From: Cheiracanthium punctorium
Lineage: Eukaryota > Arthropoda > Arachnida > Araneae > Cheiracanthiidae
Direction of reading: 5' to 3'
DNA: 64,000 nt
Assembly (NCBI GenBank): GCA_038373885.1
Contig: JAWZYV010013019.1
Location: forward strand, 1,860,001 to 1,924,000
The position numbers and the translations under genes are program-made. The notes under the pieces were generated by a model. That model was not told the DNA's origin, did no database searches, and was given only the letters and a program-made list of their open reading frames with translations. This document shows positions 23,450-33,623 of this stretch, in pieces (positions within the stretch are counted from its first letter, which is position 1; each line of letters opens with the position of its first letter).

Positions 23450-24000
23450 GTGGAAGAAATGATTCAATTAAGCTAGTTTCAGCAGATGTTAATTAATCTA
23501 TGAAGAGATTAAAATAATTGCCCTGGATTTTTTAATTAAATTATCCGCGTGTGTAAAAGGACGTAATAAAGTACGTTTAACATATTAGTTAGGCCGTTAA
23601 GCGTAATATTTTCCGCTTGGAATGATTTGAAACTTCGTATGGTTAGGAGTTTATATGAATCACTTCATTTATTTAAAAAAAATTAAATTATAAAATCGTC
23701 TGGTATAAAAAGGCAATTTTATTTGTACACTTAGAGTTTACAATTAATAATCTGTTTATATTTTAATGGATTTTTCTGCAACTGCATAAATGCTTATTAT
23801 GGCTGATTGGATTAAATTCGTTCCAGCAGATGTTAAATAATTTCTGAAAATATTAAAATAATTGCCTAGCATTTTTTATTTAAATTATCCTTAGATAAAA
23901 GACAATTAAGTGCGATGAACATATTAGTGAGGCTGTGAAGTCATTAATATTTTAATTGAGATGTTTTGAAATTTCGTATGGTTATAAATATGTGGAGAAA
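23450..24000 (+). repeat. Diverged tandem duplication (344-bp offset)
   Basis: The stretch 23467-23670 is repeated at about 23811-24000. Shared blocks include CAGCAGATGTTAA, ATTAAAATAATTGCC, TTTAAATTATCC, AACATATTAGT-AGGC and GAAA-TTCGTATGGTTA. The copies are head to tail, non-coding, and diverged with indels. Confidence 0.7.
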
Positions 24001-24004
24001 ATGA

Positions 24005-24838
24005 ATGGCTAGAAATGCTATATGTAAGTACAATTTTATTTATTAAAAACCATAAAATGCCATACTATTAAAAAAACAGTTTTGATTTTACAACTGCAGT
24101 TTACTTTCAAGAGACAGCTTATTTTTAAATTATTTTTTGACGACTAAATTAATGCATTTGATCGCTGAATTAATTTTTTCGTCGACTTTAAATCCAGTTG
24201 CATTCTTCGTGAAATAAAACCTTCCAAATAAAACAAATTTACAACTTTTGCAAGTTTCATTTAAATGCAATCTATTAAAAGTATACATGTAAAGTACTTA
24301 ACTACGAGATGATAGTCGTTAGATATATGCGACGAGATGCTTCTACGAGATGATACCTCTATTCTTTACAAAGCATTGAAATAAAGGTTTGACTTATCCG
24401 TACCCATCGTTGCTAATGCATCATTTAATGGCGAACACCTGGGAAAATCCAGTGATCACTGTTTGAAAGTAACGTTGGACACCGAAAGTAAATTTATGTA
24501 AACGTTATTTGTAACGGCAAAAGCGTACAGGTTAAATCGAGATCCTATAATTTTTTGTAGGTTGTAATGAATATTTGAAATCCTTATCTCCCCAGTTTAT
24601 AAAGTGTAATAGCTTTCCGTCGAAATTATATTAATTGATGTGTTCAAGACAAAATCAATTGTCATGAAAAAAAATGTCATTCAAGTTGTTTGAAGATTTA
24701 AAAAAAATTTTGGGGAAAATTGCTTTAAATTCCTGAGCACAAAACCGAGAGAAAACGAACAGAAAATTCCCTTTTACCTGTTTACTCTGAACATAGGGAT
24801 TCGAATAATTTTAAGTTCACTTTTTTTATAGTTTGTAC

Positions 24839-24840
<2 letters not shown>
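24005..24840. other. Unassigned A+T-rich stretch
   Basis: No gene or element recognised. Confidence 0.45.

Positions 24841-24841
<1 letters not shown>

Positions 24842-24926
<85 letters not shown>
24842..24926. repeat. (TA)n(TG)n microsatellite
   Basis: About 40 bases of TA repeats pass directly into about 40 bases of TG repeats. The run abuts the left LTR of the Gypsy element, so the retrotransposon may have inserted into or beside it. Confidence 0.9.
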
Positions 24927-24929
<3 letters not shown>

Positions 24930-25405
24930 CGTCAGATATTTCAAGTAAGCTTCAGAGTTAAGGCAGGTAATATGGTTAATTGAACATTACAATTAAGTTA
25001 ATATTTAGAATGAGAAGAGGGGAGGGGAGACGGGTACAAGAATCAGCGTGGACTCATTAACCAGTTCTAGTGGCAGAAGTCCCCCGATTTTCGATGTGTG
25101 GGAGTATTTACGCTTACCACCCCACGTGGTCTGCGAAGACACAACTCCTCCTCTCTCTTATCTCTGATCGAACCACACACATTTACCAACATGACCCGCA
25201 TCCGGGACTACAAGGGCGTGAGGACACGTGTACATCTAAAGAACTCAAAATCGACGGCCTGATGTCTGGCAAATAACAAAATAAATAAAACATAGCTCCA
25301 GAGCGCGCGTGGCAAGTATGACAGGAAAGCAAAACTTACAGTGAAAGTACCCGCTTGACCAATACCCAAACTAGTAAAACCCAAATTACCTTTTTATACA
25401 TTGCA
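24927..25405 (-). repeat. LTR A (3' LTR of element 1, 479 bp)
   Basis: It runs from TGACGTCAGATATTTC to TATACATTGCA on the plus strand, giving TG...CA ends. It has the same length as LTR C (479 bp) and differs from it at scattered positions. Read on the minus strand, a TATAAAAAGG motif lies about 8 bases from the 5' edge. Confidence 0.9.
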
Positions 25406-25417
25406 ATATCTCCCCCG
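25406..25417 (-). promoter_or_regulatory. Polypurine tract
   Basis: On the minus strand GGGGGAGATAT immediately precedes the 3' LTR. This is the expected place and composition for the plus-strand primer of reverse transcription, and it supports the LTR boundary at 25405. Confidence 0.75.
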
Positions 25418-26528
25418 GCAAAAGAAGTCTGACGAGCAATATCATTGAGGTGGCCAGTCTCTCACTTGCGAGTCAGACGTTCTTGCATCCTAATCTTAAA
25501 ACTGCGAACTAATCTAATTTTCAAGTTTAGACACCTTAAATTTTTCTGGCTAGAATTCTATAGTTATGTTGTACAATACTTGAGAGACAGGATGCAGTTT
25601 CTAAAATTTGACAAAACATAATGATGCAATAGTACGAAAATCTTACAATAAAAATAAAACAATGAGTGCGCACAATTTTTTTTTTTTTTTTTTCAAAATA
25701 TCACAAGTAAAATATTTACAACCTAGGTGGGATACAATAATACTGTACAACAATATAGTAATATAATTAAACAAAATGGAATAAACATGGCTGACATTCA
25801 TTTTCTTTGGCAAATACTTATGGCTTTGGCTTACATGGCACAAAGTAAATGGAATGAAAATAACGTGGCAAAATGGTTGGCAAAATAGTTGGCAAAATGG
25901 AGTAAATTTATTTAATGTAAAGGCAATGTAAAGAAAAATGTAAAAATGTGCGTAGTGTGTAGAAAATTTCGAAAACCATAGCTGTGAAACAGCAGTACCG
26001 TCACACAGGTATGGGGTATAGTAAATACCACTTGTAGGCATTTTAAGTTTGCCCAAACTTTAAACTCTCCATAGTATGACAACAAAAATGGGTTCAAATG
26101 ATCCCAAAAAAGGAAGACCATTGTCAACTACGAAAGAGAAAACTTGGCCATTGCCTCATAGCTTCCAAAAAAGGGGAAGAAATGACTCAATAGACAGTTG
26201 GGAAAAACTGGGGGATTATTGAGAGGAAGTCCCAGCCTAGTCTAAGTCTAGCTTCATTTATTGTTTGCATAATATCTATAAAATATACAAAGAAAAAAGG
26301 TGCAGTTTTACTTACACCGCACACACTCGGACTTGGGGACTTCTTCAATGACTAAGAGAAGCGGGTGACAGAGAAAGGTTGATAGAAGCATAAAAGAAAA
26401 AAGGATAGACGATAGACTTTATGTCGAGTATTCAGGGTTCCAAACTCAACACTTAGAAATTTTGAATACATTTTTTTTTTCTTTCTATTTTTCTATTTTT
26501 TTTAAGGATCAATTATTGTTAATTAAAT
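25418..26528 (-). other. Gypsy 3' region between integrase and LTR
   Basis: This kilobase lies where an env-like gene sits in some Gypsy lineages. It contains a T run at 25677-25693 and GGTTGGCAAAATAGTTGGCAAAAT-type short repeats near 25870-25900. A 137-codon hydrophobic open frame at 25643-26056 (minus) has no motif I recognise. I treat the region as non-coding. Confidence 0.6.
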
Positions 26529-27600
26529 TTAATCACCTTCGTGGTCTAGCTTTAATTTGTCAGGAGGGAAATAAGGTCTTAATTTAGAAGAGTGAACTAT
26601 TTCCGTAGGTTTCTTAGTATGGTAATTAGGTTTATCAATTTCGAATGTAACTGAAGAACATTTGTTTACAATTGAATAAGGACCTGAAAAAGTAGGCGAT
26701 AATTTACGTGTATTTGGGTAGTTAAATTCTTCATAAATTACAAGATCTCCTGGTTCGAAATTAGCTTCTATGAATTTATTGTCATATCTAATTTTATTTT
26801 TATTATGAAATTCTATTGTCCTTTCTTTTGCTAATTTTCGAGCTTCATCAACAGGAGGATGGGTATTTTCCGAAATAGGTGAGTCATATGGCAATTTTCC
26901 GAACATTAAATACATGGGTGTAAACTTCGTTACTGAATGAGGTATGTTATTATATTCACTAATAACCTGCTCTAGTAACTTAGTCCAAGGAATTTTAGAA
27001 GGTGAAGAGTTAACTTTACATTTTAATCTAGTAACTATGGATTGATTTACCATTTCTACTTTTCCATTTGTCTGTGGATGATGAGCTGAAGTTAATAGTT
27101 GTTTAGTATTGTAGTTCTTGAGGAATTTTTTAAAACGCGAAGCAGTAAAAGCTGCATTTCTATCACTAAGTATCTTTTGAGGAACTTTGTTGAATATTTG
27201 TTTTAGACAGTTTACATAGGTTTCAGTAGTGACATTTTTCGAAGGAAAGGCCCAAACATATCTTGTAGCATGGTCAATTATTAGATGTAGATATTTTTTT
27301 GTTGAATTGTAATAGTTGAAACCTCCTACAGTATCAATCGAAAGACATTCAAAGGGTTTATCAGTAGTAGGTACAGCCTGTAACAAACCAAATTTCTTCT
27401 GTTTAGGTTTTTTGTTAAATTGGCAAGTCGAACAATGTTTAACATAATTGGAAATATCTTGAGTCATATGAGGCCAATAATAGGAAGGTGAAATTATACT
27501 TAACATTTTTTGAACACCAGGATGGCCAAAATTTTCATGTGCATTTTTCATTAAAGTTTTTCTTAAGCTCATAGGCACCACTATTTTTTGAATCCTTTCT
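26529..27600 (-). pseudogene. Gypsy integrase (350 codons open)
   Basis: The open part shows the full integrase layout. An HHCC zinc-binding domain has His15, His20, Cys50 and Cys53. The catalytic core has Asp83 (SIDTVGGF), Asp140 (LSDRNAAF) and Glu176 (NGKVEMVNQ), with 35 residues between the last two as in DD35E enzymes. The C-terminal part has a GPY module (TFSGPYSIV) near residue 290. The protein joins linear element cDNA to host DNA. The normal start lies further upstream: a frame change near 27600 separates it from the RNase H side, so the N-terminus is not a true initiation site. It ends at 26529 with KLDHEGD. This is the best preserved part of the element. Confidence 0.9.
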
Positions 27601-28063
27601 TATTTATGGTAATTAAATCATTAATGATTTTATATTTAGGACCATGCACATTTTCTGCTAATTGTTGATTTTTAATTTCTTCAGCATCTAACAATAAAAC
27701 CGAAGGTTGAATTAGTTGGAGATGTTGAGAAGGAGGAATCCTTGATAACATATCAGCTTCGACATTTGTTGAGCCCTTTAGGTACTTTATTTAATAGTCA
27801 AACATACTTAATTTAAGGGACCAGCGGAATAATCTTCCTCTTAAATTTTTGACATTTTTTAACCAAACCAATGCCGCGTGGTCAGTATGAATGACAAAGT
27901 TTTGACCGTAAAGGTAATGATAAAATTTATCAAGGGCATCAGCGATAGCCAAATATTCTAATTCAGTTATAGTGTAATTCTTTTCATATGATCGAAGCGA
28001 TCTCAAATGATATGCAAGATACCTGAGGCGCAAGATACCTGAGGTGCAAGATACCTGAGGCAT
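27600..28063 (-). pseudogene. Gypsy RNase H and linker, broken
   Basis: The frame at 27791-28063 has SYEKNYTITELEYLAI, HTDHAALVWL and RGRLFRWSLKL, the core of the Ty3/Gypsy RNase H. A TAA at 27788-27790 follows FDY. The same frame then reads IKYLKGSTNVEADMLSR, the usual RNase H end and linker, so this is a nonsense change. Near 27600 the frame is lost again before integrase. The N-terminal half of the domain (FIDASNCSVGAVL) lies in the preceding frame. The two are separated by a triplicated 16-bp unit at 28014-28061. Confidence 0.85.
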
Positions 28064-29507
28064 CCGGCTGCTTCAACACAGCTCCAACTGAACAATTTGA
28101 TGCATCAATAAATACATGGATAGGTAATTTAACGTCGTACAATTGTAACACAGGTTTAGATATCAAAATATTTTTTAAGGTTTCAAAACTTTTCTGACAG
28201 TTTGTTGACCAATCCCATTTAGCGTTTTTCTTTAACAAATCATTTAAAGGACGTCTTAATTTTGCATACCGATCAATAAATCTGTTATAAACATTTACAG
28301 AACCAAGAAACCTCTGTAGTTCCTTTACGTTAGTAGGTGGCTTCAAATTTTTGATAATTTCAATATTAGCATTATCTGGAGTAATTTGACCTTGTTTAAT
28401 CTCATACCCCAAAAATTTTATAGTGTCCTTAGCAAAGTTACATTTAGATAATTTCAATTTAATATTTTCCTGCAAACAAATTTGGAAAATAGTTTCTAAA
28501 TGCTGCATATGTTCTTCCATAGAAGAAGAAAAAACCATTATGTCATCAAAATAATTATAGGCAAATTTAATTTTATATTTATTTAATATTCTTCTCATGA
28601 CTCTGTTAAATATAGCAGGCCCTGTCTTAATGCCAAATGGCAAGACCTGGAACGTATAGAGACCTGTATTAGTTACAAAGGCTAGTTTTTCAGTATCTTG
28701 AGGGTGGATGGGCACATGCCAAAATCCAGACGCCAAATCAAGAGTTGAGAATATTTTCGCCCCACTTAGTTTATCTAATAAGCTGTCAATACGTGGCAAA
28801 GGCTCGGCATCATTTTTTACTATATTATTTAATTTACGATAATCCACACACAGTCTAGTTTTGGTACCCTCGTCGCGTTTATACGCTAAAGTGACGGGTG
28901 CAGCATAGGGGCTATTGCTTTCCTTAATTAAACCAGCTTTTAATAATTGTTCAATCTGAGAATTAATTTCGTCTTCCCCTTTAGGAGAGGTTCGATAAGG
29001 CCTGAGGCAAACAGGTAAGTCAGAAGTTAAATTTATACGTTGAGGTTCTACATTAATACGACCAATATCATATTTATTTTTTGCAAAGATTTTCTCATAT
29101 TTATTTAATAATTCCTCTAATTTTGGATTGATAGCTTTATAAACAGTCTGAGGGGGAACGCTTTCCTCAGAGGCTTTGCTATCGGTTGAAGAACTGGGTT
29201 GATTTAAATGTAGAGACATAGGTAAGGCATCATAATTGTATAAAGGTAATCTAACATTATTTTGAAAAACACATAAATTCACACAATCAATATATAAACA
29301 AAACTTTTTACACTCTGGTAAACCCAATATGGCATATGGCAGGCTTGAATATACTATAAAAAATTTTACACACTGAGTAATGTTTCCAATTTCTAAATTA
29401 ACATAACACACTGTATCAAGTATCAGCAGTCCATCTGCCTGAGTAACATTTAAAGGCGAGACTCTCTGTACTTCTAAATTATATCGTCCAACAAAACTTT
29501 GCGGCAA
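27984..29507 (-). pseudogene. Gypsy protease C-terminus and reverse transcriptase
   Basis: The 507-codon frame begins within the protease: YAILGLPECKKF near residue 75-85 is the conserved ILG region. The RT follows from about residue 180. It has the fingers motif SPYAAPVTLAYKRD, RLCVDYRKLN, the palm motif FSTLDLASGFWHVPI with the first Asp, LPFGIKTGPAIFNRVM, and the active site YFDDIMVFS. The last box has Phe where Tyr-(Ile/Val/Leu)-Asp-Asp is usual. FLGYEIKQG closes the thumb side. The frame ends within RNase H (FIDASNCSVGAVL) at the 16-bp repeat. The upstream catalytic DTGS of the protease is in another frame, so a frameshift lies near 29490. Confidence 0.92.
28014..28061. repeat. 3 x 16-bp tandem repeat inside RNase H
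   Basis: GCAAGATACCTGAGGC occurs three times head to tail with one base change in the middle copy. The copies give repeated peptide pieces (GILHLRYLA, GILRLRYLA), and the reading frame changes across the repeat. Confidence 0.9.
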
Positions 29508-30640
29508 GACGAGAGTGTAGAGCCAGTGTCTATGACACAGGGAACACTTAAAAATTCAAAATTGTCAATTTTGGGTTGAGTTAATATTTTCCTTAGGTAC
29601 CCGGGTACAGTAAATAGTCGTAAGTTCTCTTCTCGCGAGGTCTCAGTACCATTATTTTGTGAATTTAAATTAATGGTGTTCGAAGTCATATTCGGGTGAG
29701 TCATATTTGGTGTCGTGTATGGGTTTGTCGCAATTTGGTTGTCACCTTTAAAGAGACAAGTATGCGTCCAATGGAAAGCATTACTTATCCCTAGCCCCTC
29801 ACAATTTCTACATGGAGTTCTAGGTAGTGTGCTTTCCTGGTAATTAACATTATTTTGGTGGTGTAAACTTTGAGGACTTTGAGATAGGGGTCGAAAACGG
29901 GGCCAATTATTTATTTGGGTTCGTCCTTGGGTTGAATTATGAATTGGTTGATGCCAATTTGGTCGGTTATAAACAGGAGCATGGTAGGGTCTAAAATTCC
30001 GAAGCTTGGGTGTAAAGTAACTAGAATTTTGTGCATTATTGGGCGAGGAGGTAAAGCTTGCCTGTTGGGGCGGTTCGTGAATTTTAATTAATTTTGACGC
30101 TACCTTAAGCCACTCGGTGGCACTACTGGGTGGTTGCAGGGTTAAAAGAGCTCTCACATTACTAGGAAGACCATTGGTCAATCCTTCTAATATTATATTA
30201 TTAGGTAGCCCCAATTTTCTACCTATTTCTTATTTTTCATGAAAATAAGTTATAAGATTCGAAATTTTTTCTAGTTTTAAATTTGTAAAATCCATGAAAG
30301 TAAACACGGTACATGAAATATATTTTTCTCTCAGTATTTCAATCAATTCTTGCCAATTATTACAATTTGCAATATTATTTATGTATGTTGTTAAGGCAGA
30401 CCCCTTAAGAAATTTTCCTATATTTTGAAATTTCCAGTCTTCATCTTTATTTTGTTGTAAGCAACACTGTTCGTAATATGCTATCCAACTTTCAAAACTC
30501 ATATTATCTTCAAAATTAAAGGGGGCAATAAACTCATCACTTTTTTGCAGGGACATAGTGGCAATAGTTTGTGTATTTTCTTTACCATCTAACGACATGC
30601 TGAAATTTTTTTCTAAATTTTTACCTGAACGGAGAAGCAT
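29474..30640 (-). pseudogene. Gypsy gag and protease N-terminus, one stop
   Basis: Gag starts at 30640 (MLLRSGKNLEKN) and has a capsid-like region with FNFEDNMSFESWIAYYEQ and WQELIEILREKY. A TAA at 30230-30232 interrupts it; element 2 has TTA at the matching place, so this is a private nonsense change. Downstream is a Pro/Asn/Gln-rich stretch (about 30100-29850) and then a C-x2-C...H...C block at about 29810-29750, possibly a zinc knuckle variant. The aspartic protease signature VIDTGSTLSS follows at about 29545-29515. The frame ends at 29474, overlapping the next frame by 34 bases. Gag would coat the element RNA in cytoplasmic particles. Confidence 0.85.
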
Positions 30641-31565
30641 TTAATAATTGCATTCAGAATTTTTATTTAGCAACATTAATAATAATACTGCAATAAATTT
30701 ACAAAATCTTACCTTAATGAAAATACTATATTAATGGGGAAAATGCAGATATATCAAATATTTTTTTTTTCATCAACACTAAAATAGCCCTTTAAAATAA
30801 CACACACACAATTAATAACCATTTAAATATAATGTTCTAATGTTCACTTCAACTCTAAAATAAAAATCGCTTACTTTTACGAAAGAAATTGATATCCACA
30901 AATTAAAATCGTCATCCCTCAACGATAAACAAAACATACACACAACAACAACAAAAATATCTTCTCTCACAAGTTCAATGCAGGCAGGAGTTTCGGTCAA
31001 CCGCAAAAACAAAAATATTCGGCAGGGAGAAAAGGGGGAAATGATTCACCAGTTGCACACACTTCTCATGGGGGGCTGTTTTGGGTGCAATGAAGGAAGT
31101 AAATTTTGACGCACCGCCGCGCTGTAATGATGACAGGAGTTTCTCTTGGATTGTGGCGAACGTGCGAAAAAGGAAAAAAAAAAAAGATGAATTAGGAGGC
31201 GCAGATTTCGGTATGATGAGCGCTGCAGAAATATGGTATTGGCTGTTCATCAATGCAGACGTTCTTCCATTTCGGCATTAACGGCGTAGAACGTACAGGA
31301 CGTTCTGTGAAGTACTTCAGAAGGTAACCTGAGTCATCAGTCGGTGTTGAAATCTCCCAGAGCAGGGCTCGACGAAGTTGGCCGGTGGAGAGCGGACTCA
31401 AGGAGTAGGCCATCGGCTGGTGTCGGTGAAGAGGCGCGCTGCATCTCCTGCGAACGATGGGCGATGAACCCGTCTCCCGGACTCTTGAGCGTTAATTTTT
31501 TTTTTTTTTTTTTACAATTTAAAATTTTTAATTTGCACACAGGCAAATATCCTGCCGGCTATTTG
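30641..31565 (-). other. Gypsy element 1 leader
   Basis: About 925 bases separate the 5' LTR from the gag start. It matches the 862-base leader of element 2 with several indels, in contrast to the indel-free ORF inside it. An A-rich run (T on the plus strand, 31497-31514) lies near the LTR. The first bases after the LTR do not give the TGG expected of a tRNA primer site. Confidence 0.75.
31192..31413 (-). CDS. Conserved 73-aa upstream ORF in Gypsy leader (element 1)
   Basis: The ORF starts at 31413 with MAYSLSPLSTGQLRR and ends ...HHTEICAS before TAA at 31192-31194. Element 2 keeps the same ORF at 33271-33492 with identical length and no indel. The two differ by six base substitutions. Five are at third codon positions (Asp/Glu, Ile/Met and three silent) and one at a second position (Leu/Pro). 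Flanking leader sequence carries several indels. I recognise no domain, signal peptide or membrane segment; it is rich in Pro, Ser and Cys. It could be a regulatory upstream ORF, an accessory peptide, or an open frame kept by chance over a short divergence time. Confidence 0.45.
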   Translation of the reverse strand: MAYSLSPLSTGQLRRALLWEISTPTDDSGYLLKYFTERPVRSTPLMPKWKNVCIDEQPIPYFCSAHHTEICAS

Positions 31566-31980
31566 AGACGTCAGATATTTCAAGTAAGCTTCAGAGTTAA
31601 GGCAGGTAATATGGTTTATTGAACATTACAATTAAGTTACAATTTAGAATGAGAAGAGGGGAGGGGAGGCGGGTACAAGAATCAGCGTGGACTCATTAAG
31701 CCGTTCCAGTGGCAGAAATCCCCCGATTTTCGATGTGCGGGAGTATTTACGCTTACCACCCCACGTGGTCTGCGAAGACACAACTCCTCCTCTCTCTTAT
31801 CTCTGATCGAACCACACACATTTACCAACGTGACCAGCATCCGGGGACACAAGGGCGTGGGGACACGTGTACATCTAAAGAACTCAGAATCGACGGCCTG
31901 ATGTTTGACAAATAACAAAATAAATAAAACATAGCTCCAGAGCGCGTGTGGCAAGTATGACAGGAAAGTAAAACTTACAG
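31566..31980 (-). repeat. LTR B (truncated, shared by both elements)
   Basis: It matches LTRs A and C from GACGTCAGATATTTC to AAACTTACAG, then stops. The last 64 bases on the right (the start of U3 on the minus strand) are missing, and the sequence jumps into gag of element 2 at about 31983. The loss removes the TATAAAAAGG motif seen in LTR A. Its first two bases are AG where LTRs A and C have TG. Confidence 0.88.
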
Positions 31981-32011
31981 AAAAGTGGTTGTGTAAACTT
32001 TGAGATAGGGG

Positions 32012-32761
32012 TCAAAAACGGGGCCAATTATTTATTTGGGTTCGCCCTTGGGTTGAATTATGAATTGGTTGATGCCAATTTGGTCGGTTATAAACAGGAG
32101 CATGGTAGGGTCTAAAATTCCGAAGCTTGGGTGTAAAGTAACTAGAATTTTGTGCATTATTGGGCGAGGAGGTAAAGCTTGCCTGTTGGGGCGGTTCGTA
32201 AATTTTAATTAATTTTGACGCTACCTTAAGCCACTCGGTGGCACTACTGGGTGGTTGCAGGGTTAAAAGAGCTCTCACATTACTAGGAAGACCATTGGTC
32301 AATCCTTCTAATATTATATTATTAGGTAGCCCCAATTTTCTACCTATTTCTAATTTTTCATGAAAATAAGTTATAAGATTCGAAATTTTTTCTAGTTTTA
32401 AATTTGTAAAATCCATGAAAGTAAACACGGTACATGAAATATATTTTTCTCTCAGTATTTCAATCAATTCTTGCCAATTATTACAATTTGCAATATTATT
32501 TATGTATGTTGTTAAGGCAGACCCCTTAAGAAATTTTCCTATATTTTGAAATTTCCAGTCTTCATCTTTATTTTGTTGTAAGCAACACTGTTCGTAATAT
32601 GCTATCCAACTTTCAAAACTCATATTATCTTCAAAATTAAAGGGGGCAATAAACTCATCACTTTTTTGCAGGGACATAGTGGCAATAGTTTTTGTATTTT
32701 CTTTACCATCTAACGACATGCTGAAATTTTTTTCTAAATTTTTACCTGAACGGAGAAGCAT
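32012..32761 (-). pseudogene. Gypsy gag, truncated (element 2)
   Basis: The 249-codon frame starts MLLRSGKNLEKN and is uninterrupted through the place where element 1 has its TAA. It ends at TGA (32012-32014), where element 1 has CGA, a C-to-T change at a CpG. Homology continues about 30 bases past this stop until the deletion junction. The product would keep the capsid-like part but lose the zinc-knuckle-like block and protease. Confidence 0.88.
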
Positions 32762-33623
32762 TTAATAATTGCATTCAGAATTTTTATTTAGCAACATTAA
32801 TAATAATACTGCAATAAATTTACAAAATCTTACCTTAATGAAAATACTATATTAATGGGAAAAATGCAGATATATCATTTTTTTTTTCATCAACACTAAA
32901 ATAGCCCTTTAAAATAACACACACACAATTAATAACCATTTAAATATAATGCTCTAATGTTCACTTCAACTCTGAAATAAAAATCGCTTACTTCACTTAA
33001 TCAATATCCACAAGTTGAAATCGTCATTCTTCAACAATAAACAAAACACACACACAAAAAAAAATATCTTCTCTCCCAAGTTAAATGCAGGCAGGAGGAG
33101 TTTCGGTCAACAAGTTGTACGCATAAAAACAAAAATATTCGTCACGGAGAAAAGGGGGAAATAATTCACCAGTTGCACACACTTCTCGTGGGGGCCTGTT
33201 GGGTGCAGAAGTAATGATGACAAGAGTTTCTCTTGGTTTGCGGCGAATGTGCGAAGAAAAAAAAAATGAATTAGGAGGCGCAGATTTCGGTATGATGAGC
33301 GCTGCAGAAATACGGCATAGGCTGTTCATCAATGCAGACGTTCTTCCATTTCGGCATTAACGGCGTAGAACGTACAGGACGTTCTGTGAAGTACTTCGGA
33401 AGATAACCTGACTCATCAGTCGGTGTTGAAATCTCCCAGAGCAGGGCTCGACGAAGTTGGCCGGTGGAGAGCGGACTCAAGGAGTAGGCCATCGGCGAAG
33501 AGGCGCGCTGCATCTCCTGCGAACGATGGGCGATGAACCCGTCTCCCGGACTTTTGAGCGTTAATTTTTTTACAATTTAAAATTTTTAATTGGCACACAG
33601 GCAATCATCCTGTCGGCTATTTG
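32762..33623 (-). other. Gypsy element 2 leader
   Basis: It matches 30641-31565 with indels, among them the loss of a block rich in CG near 33195 and of 11 bases near 33497. It contains the second copy of the 73-codon ORF. Confidence 0.75.
33271..33492 (-). CDS. Conserved 73-aa upstream ORF in Gypsy leader (element 2)
   Basis: This is the counterpart of 31192-31413, with 70 of 73 residues the same. Because of the 11-base leader deletion the frame also opens upstream to an ATG at 33513, adding MQRASSP. The shared start at 33492 is therefore the conservative choice. It ends with EICAS before TAA. It has no recognised domain. Conservation of length and frame beside an indel-rich leader is the only evidence that it is coding. 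Confidence 0.45.
   Translation of the reverse strand: MAYSLSPLSTGQLRRALLWEISTPTDESGYLPKYFTERPVRSTPLMPKWKNVCIDEQPMPYFCSAHHTEICAS

Larger units (their letters stand above)
24927..31980 (-). mobile_element. Ty3/Gypsy retrotransposon, element 1 (defective)
   Basis: The minus-strand order is 5' LTR (31566-31980), leader, gag, protease, RT, RNase H, integrase, 3' region, 3' LTR (24927-25405). RNase H before integrase is the Ty3/Gypsy order. Reading frames are broken in gag, protease, RNase H and before integrase, so the copy is not intact. The 5' LTR is shared with the second, deleted element to its right. No target-site duplication was found between the (TG)n left flank and the TATATA right flank at 34103. 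No canonical TGG primer-binding site follows the LTR. Confidence 0.92.

Noticed and set aside
24842..24926. CRISPR-like or regulatory array
   Set aside because: It is a plain TA/TG microsatellite; there are no spacers, and the sequence is eukaryotic.
25643..26056. 137-codon hydrophobic ORF between integrase and 3' LTR as a possible env gene
   Set aside because: It has no signal peptide layout, cleavage site or fusion motif that I can support, and it spans a homopolymer and short repeats. The position alone is not enough.
29474..29507. Programmed -1 frameshift between gag-protease and pol
   Set aside because: The frame change falls after the protease DTGS and inside the protease domain, with no obvious slippery heptamer. 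A mutation is more likely than a programmed signal.
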